Of a DNA stretch of 64,000 nucleotides, positions 33,047 to 42,207 are shown in pieces. Within the stretch, counting starts at the first letter, position 1. Every line of letters begins with the position of its first letter. The DNA is from Pseudomonas bharatica CSV86. Its GTDB lineage: Bacteria > Pseudomonadota > Gammaproteobacteria > Pseudomonadales > Pseudomonadaceae. The stretch spans positions 434,001 to 498,000 of the forward strand of contig NZ_AMWJ02000002.1 in assembly GCF_000319305.2 (NCBI RefSeq), written 5' to 3'. The position numbers were made by a program, and so were the translations under genes. A model generated the notes under the pieces. The model made no database searches, was not told the origin of the DNA, and saw nothing but the letters and a program-made list of their open reading frames with translations.

Positions 33047-34451
33047 CAAGAAAGTCAAGATCCTCGCCACCCTCGGCCCCGCGACCAAGGGCATCGACGA
33101 TGTCCGCCAGCTGGTGGAAGCCGGGGTGAACATCTTCCGTCTCAACTTCAGCCACGGCGAGCATGCCGACCACGCCATGCGCTACCAGTGGATCCGCGAA
33201 GTCGAGGCCCAGCTGAACTACCCGCTGGGCATCCTCATGGACCTGCAAGGGCCAAAGCTGCGCGTCGGCCGCCTGGCAGAAGGCAAGGCCATGCTCAAGC
33301 GTGGCCAGGCCCTGCGCCTGGACCTCGACCCGACCCCGGGCGACGCCGCGCGGGTCAACCTGCCGCACCCGGAGATCATCGCCGCACTGGAACCGGGCAT
33401 GGACCTGCTGGTGGATGACGGTCGCCTGCGCCTGCGGGTGACCGCCAAGCACGCCGATGCCATCGACACCGAGGTGCTCAACGGTGGCGAGCTGTCCGAT
33501 CGCAAGGGCGTGAACGTACCGCAGGCCGTGCTCGACCTCAGCCCGCTGACCGCCAAGGACCGCCGCGACCTGGCCTTCGGCCTGGAACTGGGCGTGGACT
33601 GGGTGGCGCTGTCGTTCGTCCAGCGTCCCGAAGACATCGCCGAAGCTCGCGAGCTGATCGGTGATCGTGCATTCCTGATGGCCAAGATCGAGAAGCCATC
33701 GGCAGTCACCCAACTGCGCGAGATCGCCGAGCTGAGCGACGCGATCATGGTCGCCCGCGGCGACCTGGGCGTGGAAGTGCCGGCCGAGGCCGTGCCGCAG
33801 ATCCAGAAGAACATCATCGCTACCTGCCGCCAACTGGGCCGGCCGGTTGTCGTAGCGACGCAGATGCTCGAGTCGATGCGCTTCTCCCCTGCCCCGACCC
33901 GCGCCGAGGTGACCGACGTCGCCAACGCCGTGGCCGAAGGCGCCGATGCGGTAATGCTGTCGGCGGAAACCGCCTCCGGCGACTACCCGCTGGAAGCTGT
34001 GCAGATGATGAGCAAGATCATTCGCCAGGTCGAAGCAGGCCCGGATTACCAGACCCAGCTCGACGTCGGCCGGCCGAAGGCCGAGGCGACCGTCTCCGAT
34101 GCCATCAGCTGCGCGATCCGTCGTATCAGCGGGATCCTGCCGGTGGCAGTGCTGGTCAACTACAGCGAGTCGGGCAACTCGACCCTGCGCGCCTCCCGCG
34201 AGCGGCCACGGGCACCGATCCTCAACCTGACTCCAAACCTGGGCACCGCGCGGCGCCTGAGCGTGGTGTGGGGTGTGCACTCGGTGGTCAACGACCGCCT
34301 GCGCCAGGTCGACGAGGTTTGCTCCACCGCGCTGGAAATCGCCCAGGCCCAGGGCATGGCCAACCGCGGCGACACCCTGTTGATCACGGCCGGCGTGCCT
34401 TTTGGCCAGCCGGGATCGACTAACTCGCTGCGTATCGAAACACTGCTTTGA
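33036..34451 (+). CDS. pyk: Pyruvate kinase
   Basis: This 471-aa enzyme converts phosphoenolpyruvate and ADP to pyruvate and ATP. It shows KVKILATLGPATKG at the N-terminus, NIFRLNFSHG, the signature FLMAKIEKPSAV (active-site Lys near residue 215), and MVARGDLGVE. The C-terminal allosteric domain ends in SLRIETLL. ATG at 33036 lies inside the end of ttuD. Its place here closes the route from glyoxylate to pyruvate. Confidence 0.95.
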   Translation: MTPDKKVKILATLGPATKGIDDVRQLVEAGVNIFRLNFSHGEHADHAMRYQWIREVEAQLNYPLGILMDLQGPKLRVGRLAEGKAMLKRGQALRLDLDPTPGDAARVNLPHPEIIAALEPGMDLLVDDGRLRLRVTAKHADAIDTEVLNGGELSDRKGVNVPQAVLDLSPLTAKDRRDLAFGLELGVDWVALSFVQRPEDIAEARELIGDRAFLMAKIEKPSAVTQLREIAELSDAIMVARGDLGVEVPAEAVPQIQKNIIATCRQLGRPVVVATQMLESMRFSPAPTRAEVTDVANAVAEGADAVMLSAETASGDYPLEAVQMMSKIIRQVEAGPDYQTQLDVGRPKAEATVSDAISCAIRRISGILPVAVLVNYSESGNSTLRASRERPRAPILNLTPNLGTARRLSVVWGVHSVVNDRLRQVDEVCSTALEIAQAQGMANRGDTLLITAGVPFGQPGSTNSLRIETLL

Positions 34452-34583
34452 CGTCTTCGCGAGGCAGGTTGGCGGCCACCGATTCATCCGCGTGAATCCG
34501 TGATCGCCGGCCTGCTTCGCGATCAACAACCGTGGGACAAGACCCGCCCAAAGAGGCGACCCACTTAATCCAGACCTACTGCC

Positions 34584-35453
34584 ATGTACACGAAAAACCT
34601 AGTCAATCCGTGCCCGGATTGGGCCACCGCGTTGCTCAACGGCTTCAGCCAGGTGCTGCTGCAGCGTAATCCGCTGTGCGGCCTGTGTTGCCTGCTGGCC
34701 ATTCTTCTCACCGCGCCCCACCTGCTCGGCGGCGCACTGCTGGGCGCCCTCGCCGGCCTGCTCACTGCCCAGCGGCGCGGCTACAACCGCGCCGATCGCC
34801 AGGCCGGGCTGTACAGCTACAACGGCGTGCTTATCGGCCTGCTGTTCAGCTACCTGCTGCCCTGGTCGCCGCTCCTCCTGCCGCTGATCATCGCCGTCGC
34901 CGGGCTGAGCAGCATGCTCGTGCATCAATGGCTCAAGCGTGGCGGGTCGGTGCTGTTGCCGGCCTACACCCTGCCCTTCGTGCTGGCCGGCTGGGCGCTG
35001 TTGCTGATCGCCGAACCGACGGCGCAGGCCAGCGGGCCGGTGCAGGCCAACCCGCTGGATGCCCTCGCCCGGGGACTGGGGCAGATCTTCCTGCTCGACC
35101 AGCCGCTGGCCGGGCTGCTGATCGCCTTGGGGCTGCTGCTAGCGGACCGCTATGCGGCGGCCTGGGCCTTCGTCGGCGCAGCGATCGGCGGCAGTGTTGC
35201 GCTGATCGGCGGCGAGGCCACGGCCGCATACCTGGGGCTGTACGGCTTCAATGCAGCGCTGGCGGCCCTGGCCTTCAGCGGCACGCGCTCGCAGCCGTGG
35301 AAACCCTTGCTGGCGATCGTCCTGGCGATCGCGGTGCAGCCGCTGTTCAACCTGCTGCCGATCCCGGGGCTGACCGCGCCGTTCATCGTGGCGTGCTGGA
35401 TGGTGCGGCTGGGGGATGTGAAAGGGACCGGGGTGCAGAGTCGCTGCATCTGA
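34584..35453 (+). CDS. Urea transporter
   Basis: This 289-aa protein has about ten hydrophobic segments and the urea transporter signature around GLYSYNGVLIGLLFSYLLP, repeated in the second half as AYLGLYGFNAALAALAFSG. It would move urea, one of the AllA products, across the inner membrane. It follows pyk by 132 bp with a separate leader. Because the pathway makes urea, either uptake or release is plausible. Confidence 0.87.
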   Translation: MYTKNLVNPCPDWATALLNGFSQVLLQRNPLCGLCCLLAILLTAPHLLGGALLGALAGLLTAQRRGYNRADRQAGLYSYNGVLIGLLFSYLLPWSPLLLPLIIAVAGLSSMLVHQWLKRGGSVLLPAYTLPFVLAGWALLLIAEPTAQASGPVQANPLDALARGLGQIFLLDQPLAGLLIALGLLLADRYAAAWAFVGAAIGGSVALIGGEATAAYLGLYGFNAALAALAFSGTRSQPWKPLLAIVLAIAVQPLFNLLPIPGLTAPFIVACWMVRLGDVKGTGVQSRCI

Positions 35454-35454
35454 C

Positions 35455-35545
35455 GCTATCGCTGGCAAGCCAGCTCCCACAGGGATCGCGCCGCTCTTGA
35501 GGGCAGTGGTGCATCTGTGGGAGCTGGCTTGCCAGCGATTAGGCC
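35455..35545. repeat. REP pair after the urea transporter
   Basis: CTATCGCTGGCAAGCCAGCTC... and its inverse (ending CAGCGATTAGGCC) face each other across about 25 bp. Confidence 0.85.
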
Positions 35546-35616
35546 CTGGAAGCTTGCACAACTGCCGGATCCCACCCTAGGCTTCGCATCACCACCCGCC
35601 TCGGAACCACCACCTC

Positions 35617-36440
35617 ATGGACACCCCCAGAGCCTGCGCCAGCGGCTCTTCGTCATCGTCTTCCAAACCGACACCGTTGCCGGACGCCGCTTCGACACCA
35701 TCCTGCTGCTGATCATCCTGGCCAGCCTGGTTACCGTGATCCTCGACAGCATCGACGAGGTCCACCAGGGCTACGCCGGCCTGCTCGCCGCCATCGAGTG
35801 GGGCTTCACCGCCGTCTTCCTGGTCGAGTACCTGCTGCGCCTGTACTGCTCGCCCAGGCCCCTGCGCTACGCCTTCAGCTTCTATGGCCTGGTCGACCTG
35901 CTGGCGATCGTGCCCGGGATCATCGCCCTGTACTACAGCGACGCCCAGTACCTGCTGATCGTCCGGGTCATCCGCATGCTGCGGATTTTCCGCGTGCTCA
36001 AGCTCAGCCCCTACCTGAAACAGGCCCACTACCTGCTCGACGCCCTGCGCGGCAGCAAGCAGAAGATCATCGTGTTCCTGGTCAGCGTCTCGACCCTGGT
36101 CACGGTGTTCGGCACCCTGATGTATGTGGTCGAGGGTCCGGAACACGGCTTCACCAGCATTCCCAAGGGCATCTACTGGGCCATCGTCACCCTCACCACC
36201 GTGGGCTTCGGCGATATCGTGCCCAAGACGCCGCTGGGCCAGGTGATCTCGTCGATGGTGATGATTACCGGTTACTCGATCATCGCCGTGCCTACGGGTA
36301 TCTTTACTGCCGAACTGGCCAATGCCATGCGCGGCGAGCAACTGCGCCACGATTGCCCGGTGTGCCGCAAGAACAGCCATGAACACGGCGCCGCCTTCTG
36401 CTCGCGCTGTGGCAACGCGCTGTTCCGGAAGGTGGAATAA
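35617..36440 (+). pseudogene. Voltage-gated-type potassium channel, frameshifted just after the start
   Basis: The protein is a six-helix ion channel. The voltage-sensor-like helix RVIRMLRIFRVLKLS, the pore helix and filter TLTTVGFGDIVP, and a C-terminal Cys4 zinc ribbon (CPVCRKNSHEHGAAFCSRCGN) are intact. The natural start ATGGACACCCCC at 35617 is out of frame with the body. Adding one C to the run at 35624-35628 gives MDTPQSLRQRLFV and a 274-aa protein. This is either a sequencing error or a true one-base deletion. The frame from about 35640 to the stop is otherwise continuous. Confidence 0.8.
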
Positions 36441-36536
36441 GCAAAGTCGTTTTTAATCTTTTTGTGCCTAAGGGCCATTGGCTATAGTCGCTGGCACAAT
36501 GCTGTTATCCCAACCAACTCCAACAAGGAATGCACA

Positions 36537-37538
36537 GTGAAAAAACTCTTTGGCGCCTCGCTCCTCGCCGCGAGCCTGGTCGTGGGCGGCCTCGCCCAGG
36601 CCGCTCCCGCACCGCTGCTGAACGTCTCCTACGACGTGATGCGCGACTTCTACAAGGACTACAACCTTGCCTTCCAGAAGCACTGGGAAGCCGAGCACAA
36701 AGAGAAGATCAACATCCAGATGTCCTTCGGCGGCTCCAGCAAGCAGGCGCGCTCGGTGATCGACGGCCTGCCGGCGGATGTCATTACCATGAACATGGCC
36801 ACCGACATCAATGCCCTGGCCGACAACGGCCAATTGGTCCCGGACAACTGGGTCACCCGCCTGCCGAACAACAGCGCGCCCTTCACCTCGGCCACGGTGT
36901 TCATCGTGCGCAAGGGCAACCCCAAGGCCCTGAAGGACTGGCCGGACCTGCTCAAGGATGGCGTGCAGGTGATCGTGCCGAACCCGAAGACCTCGGGTAA
37001 CGGCCGCTACACCTACCTGTCGGCCTGGGGCTACGTGCTCAAGACCGGCGGCGACGAAGCCAAGGCCAAGGACTTCGTCGGCAAGCTGTTCAAGCAGGCG
37101 CCGGTGCTGGATACCGGTGGCCGCGCCGCCACCACCACCTTCATGACCAACCAGATCGGCGACGTGCTGGTGACCTTCGAGAACGAAGCGGAAATGATCG
37201 CCCGGGAATTCGGCCGCGATCAGTTCGAGGTGATCTACCCGAGCGTCTCCGCCGAGGCCGAGCCGCCGGTGAGCGTGGTGGACAAGGTGGTCGACAAGAA
37301 AGGCAGCCGGGCGACCGCCGAGGAATACCTGAAGTACCTGTGGTCGCCTGAAGCCCAGGAAATCGCCGCCAGCAACTACCTGCGCCCGCGGGACGAGAAG
37401 GTCCTGGCCAAGTACACCGACCGCTTCCCGAAAGTGCAATTCCTCTCGGTGGAGAAGACCTTCGGCGACTGGCGCACCGTGCAGAAGACCCACTTCAATG
37501 ATGGCGGGATCTTCGACCAGATCTATAGCGGCAAGTAA
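36537..37538 (+). CDS. sbp: Periplasmic sulfate-binding protein
   Basis: This 333-aa protein has a signal peptide (VKKLFGASLLAASLVVGGLAQA). Binding motifs of the sulfate/thiosulfate family are LLNVSYDVMRDFYKDYN, FGGSSKQARSVIDGL, and NPKTSGNGRYTYLSAWGY near residue 155. It delivers sulfate to a CysTWA-type ABC transporter, whose other genes are not here. The GTG at 36537 follows AAGGAA; an earlier in-frame ATG would place a non-hydrophobic stretch before the signal peptide. Confidence 0.92.
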   Translation: MKKLFGASLLAASLVVGGLAQAAPAPLLNVSYDVMRDFYKDYNLAFQKHWEAEHKEKINIQMSFGGSSKQARSVIDGLPADVITMNMATDINALADNGQLVPDNWVTRLPNNSAPFTSATVFIVRKGNPKALKDWPDLLKDGVQVIVPNPKTSGNGRYTYLSAWGYVLKTGGDEAKAKDFVGKLFKQAPVLDTGGRAATTTFMTNQIGDVLVTFENEAEMIAREFGRDQFEVIYPSVSAEAEPPVSVVDKVVDKKGSRATAEEYLKYLWSPEAQEIAASNYLRPRDEKVLAKYTDRFPKVQFLSVEKTFGDWRTVQKTHFNDGGIFDQIYSGK

Positions 37539-37557
37539 GATCGGGGCCTGACTTTCG

Positions 37558-37639
37558 GGCCCTATCGCTGGCAAGCCAGCTCCCACAGGGTCTGCGGTGC
37601 ATGCAATCCTGTGGGAGCTGGCTTGCCAGCGATAGGGCC
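37558..37639. repeat. REP pair after sbp
   Basis: GGGCCCTATCGCTGGCAAGCC... and its inverse ending CAGCGATAGGGCC face each other. Both copies carry the CGATAGGG variant end. Confidence 0.85.
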
Positions 37640-37723
37640 ATCACAGTTTGCAAATCCCTCGCAGAAAAACTCCAAGGATCATTGTCTACCCTTTCCGTCA
37701 CCCCACGGCTGAAGGAGTATCCC

Positions 37724-39742
37724 GTGATCCGCCCCCTGCTCACCGTTCTCTTCTGTACCCTGCTGAGCCTGCAGGCGCTGGCCGGCCCCCTGGCAGCCGT
37801 CACCGAGGAACAACCGGCCAAGGAACCGGAACCGGTCGTCCAGGGCGGTCTGCTCGGCACCCTCGCCAGCGGCCTCGACGATGTTTCCCAGGAACTGGAT
37901 ATCGATCACCACCTGCTCGACAACTGGCGGCTGCGCACCGACCGGGCGGCAAAGGAGGTCAACCAATTGGTCGACCGCCACGATGCCGACGACCTGATGG
38001 CGATGACCTGGGATTTCCTCATCCTCAGCGCCAGCTGGGCCGCGACCTTCGCCCTGCTGTGCTACCTCGGCCGTCTGGCCGCCCGCGCCAGCCAGCGTAC
38101 CCGCCTGCTGCGCAGCCATCCGCGGCCGCAAAAGCTGCTGGCCTACCTGCTGCCCTACACCCTGCCGGCCATCGTAAGCCTGCCTGCGGCACTGTTCGTC
38201 AGCCGTCAGCTCGATCCGTCGGTGGGCCGCGCGCTGGGCATGAGCCTGGCCTACGCCACCAGCAGCGGGATCTTCTCCACCACCCTGATCCTGTGCCTGA
38301 TTACCCTGTTCGATGTCGGCCACAAGCGCACAGCGGTGCAGATCATCCGTGAGGCAGCGCCGCGGCCGCTGTTCCTGATCGGCTTCCTCGCCGCCTGGAG
38401 CGACGCCCTGACCAGCCCGCAGATTTCCCGCCAACTGGGCGGCAACCTGACCAGCAGTATCGCGGTGGTCACCGGCCTGCTGGCGACCCTGATCTTCGCC
38501 GTGGTGGTGTTGCGCTCGCGTCGTCCGATGGCGCACCTGATCCGCAACCGCAGCCTCAAGGACCGCCTGCAGCACCGCGCCGTGCAGGAAACCCTGCGGA
38601 TCTTCTCGGCCATCTGGTACCTGCCGATCCTTATGATGATCCTGGTCTCGGGGATCAACCTGATCGGCGCCGGCGAGGAAAGCCAGCGCGCCCTGCAGAA
38701 GGCGTTGCTGACCACCGTGCTGCTGATCGGCACGGTATTCCTCAGCATCACCCTGCAGCACTTTCTCAACCCGCCGCGCAATCCGGAACAGCGCCTGCGT
38801 CCCTACAAGGAACTGCTCTACAGCCTGGCCCATGCCCTGCTGCGCGTCGCCATGGCGGTCGCCTTCATCGAATTGCTCGGACGCATCTGGGGTTTCTCGG
38901 TGCTGGACTTCGCCCTGCGCAACAGCTTCGGCCGGGCGATCAGCGATTCGCTGAGCAGCATCGGCCTGATCCTGCTGGTGACCTGGCTGCTCTGGGTAGT
39001 GATCGACACGGCCATCCAGGAAGCGTTGAAGCCGACCCCGGGGCGGCGCAATACACGCCAGCCAAGCACTCGCACGCGGACCATCCTGCCGATGCTGCGC
39101 AACGCCACCAAGGTGGTGCTGGTGGTGATCTGCACCATCACCACCATGGCCAACCTGGGGATCAACGTCGCGCCGTTCCTCGCCGGCGCCGGGGTAGTCG
39201 GCCTGGCCATCGGCTTCGGCTCGCAGCAACTGGTGCAGGATGTCATCACCGGGCTGTTCATCCTGATCGAGGACACCATCGCCATCGGCGACTGGGTGGT
39301 GCTCGACTCCGGGCATGCCGGCACCGTGGAAAGCCTGACCATCCGCACCCTGCGCCTGCGCGACGGCAAGGGCTTCGTGCACTCGGTACCGTTCGGGCAG
39401 ATCAAGGCGGTCACCAACCAGTCGCGGCAGTTCGCCTATGCCTTCTTCTCGGTGCAGTTCAGCTATGACTCGGACGTGGACGTGGCGTTGAAGCTGATCC
39501 GCGAGGCGGGGCAGTCAATCAGCGAGGATCCGATCCTGCGCCACAACCTGCAGGGGCCGCTGCAGGTATTCGGCGTAGACAGCATGAACCTCAACGGGAT
39601 GACCCTGACCGCACAATTCAGGACCACGTCGGGTGGGCAGTATGCGGTGAACCGGGCGTTCAACGAGCGGTTGAAGAAGCTGGTGGACAAGACGGACGAG
39701 GTGAGTTTTGCGCAGTACAGTCCGGTGCCGGCAGCCCAGTGA
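37724..39742 (+). CDS. MscS-family mechanosensitive ion channel, large type
   Basis: This 672-aa inner membrane protein has a signal-like N-terminus (VIRPLLTVLFCTLLSLQALAG) and about ten further hydrophobic segments. The MscS core lies near residues 475-560: NLGINVAPFLAGAGVVGLAIGFGSQQLVQDVITGLF in pieces, with the Gly/Ala pore-helix pattern, then IAIGDWVVL. It probably opens on membrane tension to release solutes. GTG at 37724 lies after GAAGGAG. The length suggests the extended YbdG/MscM-like group. Confidence 0.87.
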   Translation: MIRPLLTVLFCTLLSLQALAGPLAAVTEEQPAKEPEPVVQGGLLGTLASGLDDVSQELDIDHHLLDNWRLRTDRAAKEVNQLVDRHDADDLMAMTWDFLILSASWAATFALLCYLGRLAARASQRTRLLRSHPRPQKLLAYLLPYTLPAIVSLPAALFVSRQLDPSVGRALGMSLAYATSSGIFSTTLILCLITLFDVGHKRTAVQIIREAAPRPLFLIGFLAAWSDALTSPQISRQLGGNLTSSIAVVTGLLATLIFAVVVLRSRRPMAHLIRNRSLKDRLQHRAVQETLRIFSAIWYLPILMMILVSGINLIGAGEESQRALQKALLTTVLLIGTVFLSITLQHFLNPPRNPEQRLRPYKELLYSLAHALLRVAMAVAFIELLGRIWGFSVLDFALRNSFGRAISDSLSSIGLILLVTWLLWVVIDTAIQEALKPTPGRRNTRQPSTRTRTILPMLRNATKVVLVVICTITTMANLGINVAPFLAGAGVVGLAIGFGSQQLVQDVITGLFILIEDTIAIGDWVVLDSGHAGTVESLTIRTLRLRDGKGFVHSVPFGQIKAVTNQSRQFAYAFFSVQFSYDSDVDVALKLIREAGQSISEDPILRHNLQGPLQVFGVDSMNLNGMTLTAQFRTTSGGQYAVNRAFNERLKKLVDKTDEVSFAQYSPVPAAQ

Positions 39743-39758
39743 TTGATGGTGTTCTCAG

Positions 39759-39792
39759 GGGCCTCATCGCTGGCAAGCCAGCTCCCACAGGT
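39759..39792. repeat. REP, left half of a doublet split by an IS
   Basis: GGCCTCATCGCTGGCAAGCC... ends in CACAGGT, where the IS begins. The partner half is at 41227-41260. Confidence 0.85.
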
Positions 39793-39840
39793 TGGACTGC
39801 CCCCAAGAAGTTGGAGACTAATCCAACCCTTGGGGGAGTT

Positions 39841-40362
39841 ATGAGTAAGTACACCGAGCAGTTCAAGCTCACAGCCATCACTGCCTACCTGGAGGGCACC
39901 GATGGTTTCCGAAAGGTAGCCCGGCATTTCGGTATCGATTTCAGCCTGCTGAGGCGCTGGGTGGCGAGCTATAAAGCCCGTTCCACTATCAGTCCCATAC
40001 CTCACGGTCAGCGCTACGACATCAATTTCAAGCGCAGGGTTGTGCAGTACATGCGCGAGCATCGGCTTTCCCTGCGTAAAACGGCAGCTCACTTCGGCTT
40101 GGGACAGTCCTCCCGGGTAGGCATTTGGGAGCACCAGTACTACAGTGGCAACCTTGCCACCTCTACTGCCACTCAACGAAAAAAGCCTGCCGACGTGTCC
40201 AAGAAGATCAAGCCACTCAAACCCACTGACACTGACGACGCGCTGAAGCCGCGAGATCAGCTCATGGCAGAACTCGAGTATCTGCGCATGGAGAACGCTG
40301 TCCTAAAGGAGCTGAAGGCTTTGAGAGAGCAGAAGGAGCGAAGGCCAGAGAAAAAACGCTGA
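39841..40362 (+). CDS. IS150-type transposase OrfA (helix-turn-helix subunit)
   Basis: This 173-aa protein has two HTH motifs: MSKYTEQFKLTAITAYLEG with VARHFGIDFSLLRRWV, and a second HRLSLRKTAAHFGLG with VGIWEHQYYSG. A C-terminal leucine-rich helix (LMAELEYLRMENAVLKELKAL) mediates multimerisation in this family. An A6 run (40351-40356) just before its stop is a probable -1 slippage site, giving an OrfAB fusion, the active transposase. Confidence 0.9.
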   Translation: MSKYTEQFKLTAITAYLEGTDGFRKVARHFGIDFSLLRRWVASYKARSTISPIPHGQRYDINFKRRVVQYMREHRLSLRKTAAHFGLGQSSRVGIWEHQYYSGNLATSTATQRKKPADVSKKIKPLKPTDTDDALKPRDQLMAELEYLRMENAVLKELKALREQKERRPEKKR

Positions 40363-40400
40363 TCGTCTCAAGACTCCGAACCCGATTCCCGCTGTCAGCG

Positions 40401-41198
40401 TTGTTGGCCCTGGTCGAGTTGTCGAACAGTACCTTCTACTACCAGCTCAAAAGCCTTCAAAAGCCGGATAAACATGCCGATCTGAAAGAGCTGGTGAGTC
40501 AGGTCTATCACAAGGAAAAAGGGCTCTATGGGTATCGGCGCGTGACGCTTGCGATCAAGAATCAAGGCATCCTGGTGAACAAGAAGGTTGTGGAGCGGCT
40601 GATGGCCGACCAAGGTTTGCGGGCGGTTGTGCGGCCTAAAAAGTATCGGTCCTATCGAGGAGAGATAGGCAGGATTGCCGAGAATCTGCTGGAGCGAAAC
40701 TTCATCGCCCAGCGGCCCAATCAGAAGTGGGTGACTGACGTAACCGAGTTTAAAGTGGCTCAGCAAAAGCTCTATCTCTCACCAGTGATGGACTTGTACA
40801 ACAGTGAGATCGTGGCCTACGAGATCGCTCGCCGCCCAGGCTATGAGCTGGTGGGGAATATGCTGGAAAAAGCTCTGAGTAGCTTGGGAAAGGAGCCGAA
40901 GCTGGTCATCCACTCTGATCAGGGATGGCATTATCAGCAGCGCCAATACCGCGAAAAGCTTGAGCAGCGTGGCGTAAAGCAGAGCATGTCGCGCAAAGGG
41001 AATTGCCTGGATAACGCCGCTATGGAAAGCTTCTTCGGCACACTCAAGTCTGAGTTTTTCTATTTGAAGCGGTTTGAGAGCATCGAAGAGCTGACCACCG
41101 GTCTGGACGAGTACATCCGCTACTACAACCATGACCGCATCAAGCTGAGGTTAAACGGCTTAAGCCCTGTCGATTACAGGGCCCAAGCTGCTAGCTAA
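40401..41198 (+). CDS. IS150-type transposase OrfB (DDE catalytic subunit)
   Basis: This 265-aa frame lies at -1 relative to OrfA. The integrase core shows WVTDVTEFKVA (first Asp), LVIHSDQGWHYQQ (second Asp) and LDNAAMESFFGTLKSE (Glu), followed by YIRYYNHDRIKLRLNGLSPV. All catalytic residues are present. The TTG at 40401 is only the first possible start; translation is expected mainly as the OrfAB fusion by slippage at the A6 run. Confidence 0.9.
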   Translation: MLALVELSNSTFYYQLKSLQKPDKHADLKELVSQVYHKEKGLYGYRRVTLAIKNQGILVNKKVVERLMADQGLRAVVRPKKYRSYRGEIGRIAENLLERNFIAQRPNQKWVTDVTEFKVAQQKLYLSPVMDLYNSEIVAYEIARRPGYELVGNMLEKALSSLGKEPKLVIHSDQGWHYQQRQYREKLEQRGVKQSMSRKGNCLDNAAMESFFGTLKSEFFYLKRFESIEELTTGLDEYIRYYNHDRIKLRLNGLSPVDYRAQAAS

Positions 41199-41226
41199 AA
41201 CTGTCCAACTTTTCGGGGGCAGTCCA

Positions 41227-41260
41227 GGTTGTGGGAGCTGGCTTGCCAGCGATGAGGGCC
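41227..41260. repeat. REP, right half of the IS-split doublet
   Basis: After the GGT duplication the sequence GTGGGAGCTGGCTTGCCAGC... continues as GATGAGGGCC. Together with 39759-39792 it reconstitutes a normal REP pair with a short loop. Confidence 0.85.
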
Positions 41261-41266
41261 TGGAGG

Positions 41267-42175
41267 TCACCGGAAAACCAGGGCCTTGAGCCCCCCGGCC
41301 ACATCCACATCCGCAAACTCCGGCGGGTTTTCCAGGCGCTCGACGAACGTCAGGCCCGGCGCCTGCTCCGCCATGCCCTGGATCAGGAACTCCGGCCCGA
41401 TCCCCGGATCGTTGACGCAGGCCAGTACCGTGCCGCCCTCGCTGAGCAGCTCCGGCAAGCGGCGCAGGATCTTCGCGTAGTCCTGGGTCAGGGCAAAGCT
41501 GCCCTTCTGGAAGCTCGGCGGGTCGATGATGATCAGGTCATAAGGCGCCGGCTTGCGCACCTTGCCCCACGACTTGAACAGCTCGTGCCCAAGAAACCCG
41601 ACGCGGCCCAGGTCATGCCCGTTCAGCCGGTGATTATCACGCCCGCGGGACAGCGCGGCCTTCGACATGTCGAGGTTGACCACCTGCTGCGCCCCACCGG
41701 CAATCGCTGCCACCGAGAAGCCGCAGGTATAGGCGAACAGGTTGAGCACCCGCTTGTCCGCCGCGTGCTCGCGTACCCAGCGCCGGCCATAGCGCATATC
41801 GAGGAACAGGCCGTTGTTCTGTTTCAGGCCGAGGTCGAGCTGGTAGCGCAGCCCGTCCTCGTCGATGACCTTGTGCGTGCAGGGCTCGCCCAGCAGCCAG
41901 TAGCCCGGGCTGTCCGGCAGGTAACGATGCTGGATCAGCACCGCCATGTCGCCCGTCGCCAACCCGCGCAGCATGTCTTGCAGCGCCGCGAGCTGCCCCT
42001 CGGGCGGCTCGCGGAACAGCCCCACCAGCAGCACACCCTGAAGCCAGTCCACGGTGATCTGCTCCAGTCCCGGCCAGCAGCGCCCGCGACCGTGGAACAG
42101 CCGCCGGGTTTCACTCGGCGGCGGGTTCAGGGCGGTGCGCAGGTGTTGATGCAGGGTGTCGATGGCAGCGGTCAT
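41267..42175 (-). CDS. SAM-dependent rRNA-type methyltransferase (RlmI/RlmK-like)
   Basis: This 302-aa class I methyltransferase has VLNLFAYTCGFSVAAIAGGA (SAM-binding motif I, near residue 145), NLDMSKAALSRGRDNHRLN (acidic motif II), and LIIIDPPSFQKGSFA (motif IV), a pattern shared with 23S rRNA methyltransferases such as RlmI and RlmK. KQNNGLFLDMR precedes motif I as in that group. The exact RNA target is not deducible. It lies convergent to the IS. Confidence 0.8.
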   Translation of the reverse strand: MTAAIDTLHQHLRTALNPPPSETRRLFHGRGRCWPGLEQITVDWLQGVLLVGLFREPPEGQLAALQDMLRGLATGDMAVLIQHRYLPDSPGYWLLGEPCTHKVIDEDGLRYQLDLGLKQNNGLFLDMRYGRRWVREHAADKRVLNLFAYTCGFSVAAIAGGAQQVVNLDMSKAALSRGRDNHRLNGHDLGRVGFLGHELFKSWGKVRKPAPYDLIIIDPPSFQKGSFALTQDYAKILRRLPELLSEGGTVLACVNDPGIGPEFLIQGMAEQAPGLTFVERLENPPEFADVDVAGGLKALVFR

Positions 42176-42207
42176 GGCAGGTGTTCAGCAGGCTAAAGCG
42201 GCGCATT

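Larger units (their letters stand above)
39793..41226 (+). mobile_element. IS3-family element of IS150 type inserted in the loop of a REP pair
   Basis: This complete 1,434-bp IS has ends TGGACTGCCCCCAAGAAGTT and, read inwards from the right, TGGACTGCCCCCGAAAAGTT. It is flanked by a 3-bp duplication GGT (39790-39792 and 41227-41229). It carries overlapping-phase orfA and orfB typical of IS3 elements. The insertion lies exactly between the two inverted halves of a REP doublet. Confidence 0.9.

Noticed and set aside
40351..40401. Apparent frameshift between the two transposase frames of the IS3-family element
   Set aside because: A -1 arrangement with an A6 slippage run is normal for IS3 elements, so this is not counted with the five suspected sequence errors.
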